A stretch of DNA of 64,000 bases from Lycorma delicatula (Eukaryota > Arthropoda > Insecta > Hemiptera > Fulgoridae): contig NC_134460.1 of NCBI RefSeq assembly GCF_047948215.1, forward strand, positions 150,530,049 to 150,594,048, given 5' to 3'. The first letter of the stretch is position 1. Each line of letters starts with the position of its first letter. The position numbers and the translations under genes were made by a program. This document shows positions 59,866 to 64,000 of this stretch, one piece after another. The notes under the pieces were generated by a model, which searched no databases, was not told the DNA's origin, and saw nothing but the letters and a program-made list of their open reading frames with translations.

Positions 59866-60010
59866 TTTATCCTACGGGACCACAGTTAGGGGCACTGCTT
59901 CAGAGGATGAGATGAATGACAATTTTTGTAGCGAGTGAAAATGCCATGCTTGACCGGGATTCGAACCCGGGCCCTCCGGATGAAAGGCCGAGACGCTACC
60001 ACTCGCGAAT
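59866..60010 (-). mobile_element. tRNA-derived SINE, family B, best copy
   Basis: On the - strand it begins with box A (GTGGTAGCGTCTCGGCCTTT), has a perfect box B (GGGTTCGAATCCCGG) and passes a short spacer with CATTTTCACTCGCTACA. It ends ATCCTCTGAAGCAGTGCCCC then TGTGGTCCCGTAGGATAAAA and an A-rich tail. The last ~60 bp resemble the 3' end of SINE A (ATCCTCTGAAGTAATACCTG and CGGAGGCTAAAC), so families A and B share a tail under different tRNA heads. No target duplication was found. Confidence 0.85.
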
Positions 60011-61339
60011 TATGATTCTTGATCGATGACATCTGCACGGGTGTAGTTAGAAGATTCTTACAATTTGTTATTGTAAAATCTTTCTACCGTCAATCTGCTC
60101 ATAACCCTCATTTGATCTATGCACCGCTTCCTTGGTCCTTCCTTCACGCCTTGTTTCTGCCATTTCTTTCTCGATCCATGTTCTATAAGGTCTGTTGCGA
60201 CGAACCGTTTTACATAAACAACTCAGTTGCATTTAAATTGAAACTTAGTGATCCTTTTGTTTATTACTTTTTGATCTGCGAGTTCATCAAATCTTATCCT
60301 GTATCGTTGTTTTCAAGAAGTTCGTTTATTAATAATAAAATAAAGGCGGAACAATGAATAGAGATTAGTTTTCAATTTTGCTTAGTTAAATATGTTATGA
60401 CATTAATTTCTTTTTATTCTATTGAAGAGAAATTAAAAACAAACCTGCAAAACCGACAGCATAACTTGAAAACAATTCAACAACACAAATACGTACTCTC
60501 AGATATGTGAAGATAAATAAAATTTCAATTTAGTATTACTCTTTTTTTATACTCGTTTAATAAGCAGCCAATATTAAAAGCAATTACGAATGTATTCCTT
60601 AATGCGTAAGAAATATATTAAGCATACTGTGAGATATGTAATTGAACTTAAGTTATATTATTATTATTATTTGTAAATTGATGTAAATTATTGTCTTGTA
60701 CAGTGAATTGGAAATAAGTGTTAATGTGTATTTATAAATAAATTTATCATTTCACCGTCTACTTGTTGGACCGTAAAGTATTCTTAGTAAAAAATTACTT
60801 CTATTTTTTTTTCTTCCCAAAATTGAAATTTATCACATCTGATTTTAAAAAAAATTGTAAACGCAAAAATGAGAAATTGCAAAACAAAAAAGTGCAAAAA
60901 TAAAAAAAAAAATAAAAATTCCTTCACGATTTTTCTTTTTCAATTTACTTTTATGAAAAAATAATAATGATTTTTTTTTTATATATGCCCACGTACTCGC
61001 ATACCGTCTATAAACCTTACTCAAAGGTCAGGGGGAAAAATTAGAATGTGAATCGTATCTTAAGTTATTCTGCAACAATTCTTGCAAAATCTGTTGAAAG
61101 ATTGTTAGAATTAACAATTTATTTATAAAATACAAACTAATTAATTCATTCTTATAACATTATTAAAATGGGGTAAGATTCATATACTGCAAATTTTTCC
61201 TGGAAAAGTTGTCGAACTGAATTTTGTGTCGATCACATGTAAAAGCTCTCGCTGAAGAACAAAAGAGTACTATGAAGGAAGCAATGATAATTGGGAGCGG
61301 GAAGTAGCCTCATAAGGGTGATCAAAGATACTAGTAGTT
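60011..61339. other. AT-rich intergenic DNA
   Basis: A 112-codon open frame at 60019-60357 has no recognisable motif and I treat it as chance. Poly(A/T) runs are frequent after 60800. Confidence 0.45.
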
Positions 61340-62906
61340 TTAGTTTAGTCTCGGTTGCCAACTATTTCAAAGATGGAAATTTTTTCAGAATCGTGCAAAT
61401 TATGGTTTGTGAAACAGTGCCTTCCTTGTTCAAACATTTCTACTTTAATTCACCCATTACATAAGAAGGGCGATAGGACAGACGTAAACAACTACAGAGG
61501 AATTTCCTTTTTACCGGTCGCATACAAAATCCTATCATCCTGCCTCTTAACTAGAACACAAGAACACCATATCTATCAGAATATCAAGCAGGCTTTAGAC
61601 CTAACAGGTCATGCCCCGAACAGATCTTCAGCCTGAAAACTATAATCAAAATTAAAAATAACAGAAGCAAACTCATGATCTGCACATTTGTAGATTTCAG
61701 AAAAGCCTACGACTCTGTAGACAGGCAATCTCTTTTCCAAATTCTAGAACAGAGGACTACATCAGAAAACTCTAAGATTTAATAGAACAAACATTAACTG
61801 GAACTAAATCTAAAATAAAATTTATGGGCAAAATCTCAGAACCCCTTGAAATTAAGACAGGAGTGAGACAAAGGGATGGACTCTCCCCCCTGCTAGTTAA
61901 CATCACATTGAACAAAGTGATGAATGATTGGGAAGATACACTCAAACAACAAAAATACTGGAAACCGATTTCATTGGGATTTACGAAATTAAATTTAAGT
62001 ATCCCTTACCTGGTATTAGCAGATGATTTGACAATCCTTGAGAAAGATGAACGGAATGCAATAAAACAAATAGAAACACTCAAGGAATGTGCAGAAAAGT
62101 GGGAGTACAAATTTCGTTTGAAAAAACAGTGTTCATCTGCTCCAGAATAGAAATCCCAAATTTGAACACAAAAATAAAGTCCCTCACTTGGAGAATTTAT
62201 TACGCCAAACAGCTCTGAGAAACCAAGTCAATTGGACCGTCTGCAGAAGCTCAGGAAAGCTCTAGGTTTAGTGCAAAATTTCTACAACAAGAAATCCCTC
62301 TTGTGTGAAAGGAAAATCCGGCGTTACAACACAGTTATTAAACCCACAGCATTATATTCCAGTGAAACATTGACCTTAAATAAGAAAACTGAAATAGAAG
62401 AAATAATGAAACAGGAAAGAAAGATTATAAGGAAAATATTGGAACCAAGACAAACTGAAGAAGGATACAGATTACAACCGAACAAAATTGTTGGAACATA
62501 CTCTAATATCGAAACTGACATAAGGAAAAGACAAATGAAATTCTTCAGCCACCTTTGCAGGCTGCCGGAAAACAGACTGACCAAAAGAATAATCGCATAC
62601 TTAACATCATCATTAAAGGTTACAATCCCTTGGCTTGCAGAAACACGAAAAGATTTAGAACACGCCGGAATTACGCTGGAGGGGATCATAGACAGAAACA
62701 CATGCAGAAATAAAATAGATAAATGGGAAGTTAAACCAAAGTACCGAATCCTAAACAACATTGTCCGAAATGGTCTGAAGAAAGAAAGAAGGCCTTTTCT
62801 AAAAGAATTAAAGAATTTTAGAGGGAAAAGAAGAATGCCAAGCGAAATAAATATGAATCATGAATGCTTAACGGCTTCCATTGGAAGTTCTCGACTTCCA
62901 ATATAG
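61340..62906 (+). pseudogene. LINE family P, most complete copy: reverse transcriptase and C-terminus
   Basis: The RT begins near LIHPLHKKGDRTDVNNYRGI (61448) and continues SFLPVAYKILSSCL. After frameshifts come CTFVDFRKAYDSVDRQSLFQ (~61683-61740), KTGVRQRDGLSPLLVNI (61854) and LVLADDLTILEKDE, where LADD stands for the catalytic FADD (62015-62026). The C-terminal part 62232-62906 is open for 224 codons: KIRRYNTVIKPTALYSSETL, QMKFFSHLCRLPENRLTKRI and NTCRNKIDKWEV, then a basic end. The endonuclease is absent. Disruptions near 61636, 61740 and 62150 make it inactive. Confidence 0.88.
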
Positions 62907-62953
62907 TTCTCGACTATATATATATATATTATATGAATGTTAACTTAAATGTT

Positions 62954-63356
62954 ATTTTAGTTTATTTTCCTCTTGAGTAGATAGAATTAAATATAAATGA
63001 CAAGACATATTTTACTTAAAAATATTTTCTTTATTAATCTCTTGGGTTAAGCAATCAGCTATACAACTTATCAATTAAATTCGCTTTGCTTCACTTAGAA
63101 TTCTCTAAGTTTTCTCAGGTGACAATACACATTCATACTTAATGTTGTATGAATACTTGTCATACTCAACGTATGAATGTGTATTGTCACCTGAGGAAGC
63201 TTAGAGAATTCTAAGTGAAGCAAAATGAATTTAATTGATAAGTTTGTATACCTGATTGCTTAACCGAAGAGATTAATAAAGATAATATTTTTAAGTAAAA
63301 TATGTCTTGTCATTTATATTTAATTCTATCTACTCAAGAGGAAAATAAACTAAAAT
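62954..63356. repeat. Long near-perfect palindrome (184-bp arms, 34-bp spacer)
   Basis: Left arm 62954-63137 and right arm 63172-63356 are inverted copies with few differences. Landmarks are ATTTTAGTTTATTTTCCTCT, GACAAGACATATTTTACTTA, TTATCAATTAAATTC and GTGACAATACACATTCATA. The structure starts about 50 bp after the LINE ORF stop and contains no coding frame. A transcript through it would fold into a ~180-bp duplex. It is either a foldback transposon or an inverted duplication. Confidence 0.9.
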
Positions 63357-63470
63357 TCTAAGTGAAATGTAGTGTGTTTAATTTATAAGTTTGTACAGCT
63401 GACTGGTTAACCCAACAGATTAATAAAGATAACATTTTTAAGTAAAATACGTCTATATGTATATATTTAT
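63357..63470 (+). repeat. Partial third copy of the palindrome arm, direct to the right arm
   Basis: TTCTAAGTGAAATGTAGTGT and then TAATTTATAAGTTTGTACAG, CAGATTAATAAAGATAACAT and TTTTAAGTAAAATACGTCT follow the right arm in the same order and orientation. This copy is more diverged. Confidence 0.75.
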
Positions 63471-64000
63471 TTTATATATTAATATTTCAAGAATATTATT
63501 TTGCAAAAAAACACATTCCTGTTTTAAAAGTTATCAATAACATCAATGAACTGAAAATGTGTATTATATCCAATATATTTTTCTACGCAAATTCAATAAA
63601 AGAATTGTAGAATAGCAGGATTTTTAGGTTTTCAGATTGGCAACATGCACATCTGATCTGAGTATGGCTGAGCACTTAGGGCTGTTGACAAGTCTAGTTA
63701 AGGTTACAGAGAAGTATTAAGATCTTTTACAATAGGAATTTCATAAACTTGAGACAAATGATGAGTTCTTCATGTGAATAATTCAGACTGAAATAGCAAA
63801 ATTATAAGGCTCAGCCATTCTCTTTGTTTAATTTATTTCTTATGATGTTACCAGAGAATTTCTAAAAAGCCAAATTGTACTGGTACATTGGTTTGCTTCA
63901 CAATGATCAGATTAATGTGGAACATCAAAGAAGGTTAAGTTACAGATAGTTAATTGTTGTGGGGAATGTTGCTTATTAGAAAGACATATTCCATTTTTAC
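63471..64000. other. AT-rich, CpG-poor DNA at the window end
   Basis: Nothing recognised. Confidence 0.5.

Noticed and set aside
59940..60010. Functional tRNA gene at the SINE B head
   Set aside because: The promoter boxes are intact, but acceptor-stem pairing is absent and a SINE tail follows.
60019..60357. 112-codon + strand open frame as a gene
   Set aside because: No motif, no splice context or homology I recognise; it starts at the edge of a SINE head.
62324..62761. 145-codon - strand frame
   Set aside because: Antisense of the open LINE family P frame.
1..64000. CRISPR array, riboswitch, operon or rRNA
   Set aside because: The window is eukaryotic; tandem and inverted repeats seen are microsatellites, MITEs and SINEs, without spacer-repeat structure.

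Overview
The window is intergenic and intronic DNA from an arthropod, almost certainly an insect. It is very AT-rich and mostly composed of decayed transposable elements: Tc1/mariner elements, pogo/Tigger elements, several non-LTR retrotransposon lineages, tRNA-derived SINEs and foldback MITEs. The element mix is what I would expect in a large hemipteran genome, but the order is an inference and nothing here proves it.

The only host gene I can support is the 3' half of a PDGF/VEGF-related factor (Pvf) on the + strand. It has three exons, at 37354-37523, 41442-41573 and 45809-45926. Their splice sites are canonical, the codon phases fit across both introns (N at the first junction, L at the second), and the frame ends in TAA. 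The exons encode the end of the PDGF fold (a C-x-C) and a cysteine-rich tail with a CxCxC cluster. The exon with the cystine-knot core was not found and probably lies upstream of the window.

Layout. 1-12.9 kb: two Tc1/mariner-like elements with ~90 bp inverted ends (240-1524 and 10824-12473, the second broken by a SINE with a perfect 12-bp target duplication), an older mariner remnant, a LINE tail and a second SINE with a perfect 16-bp duplication. 12.9-24.6 kb: a LINE tail, a LINE with an inverted duplication, a DD41D mariner whose transposase is broken only by three in-frame stops, a mariner derivative, fossil tRNA-headed SINEs, another LINE, a repeat interrupted by a SINE, and a Jockey fragment. 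25.5-36.6 kb: more SINEs, MITEs and LINE pieces, plus two weak candidate exon sites. 36.6-56.7 kb: a CpG-poor domain that contains the Pvf exons, two Tigger elements, a mariner deletion derivative and a decayed SINE. 56.7-62.9 kb: CpG returns, with transposase fragments, a DD41D deletion derivative, a SINE and a LINE. 62.9-64 kb: a ~185-bp-arm palindrome and CpG-poor DNA.

The most notable large-scale signal is the CpG landscape. CpG is common to about 36.6 kb, several-fold rarer to about 56.7 kb, then common again. This resembles germline methylation of a transcribed unit, but the domain runs about 10 kb beyond the Pvf stop codon. I found no CRISPR array, rRNA or functional tRNA gene and no convincing new protein-coding system.
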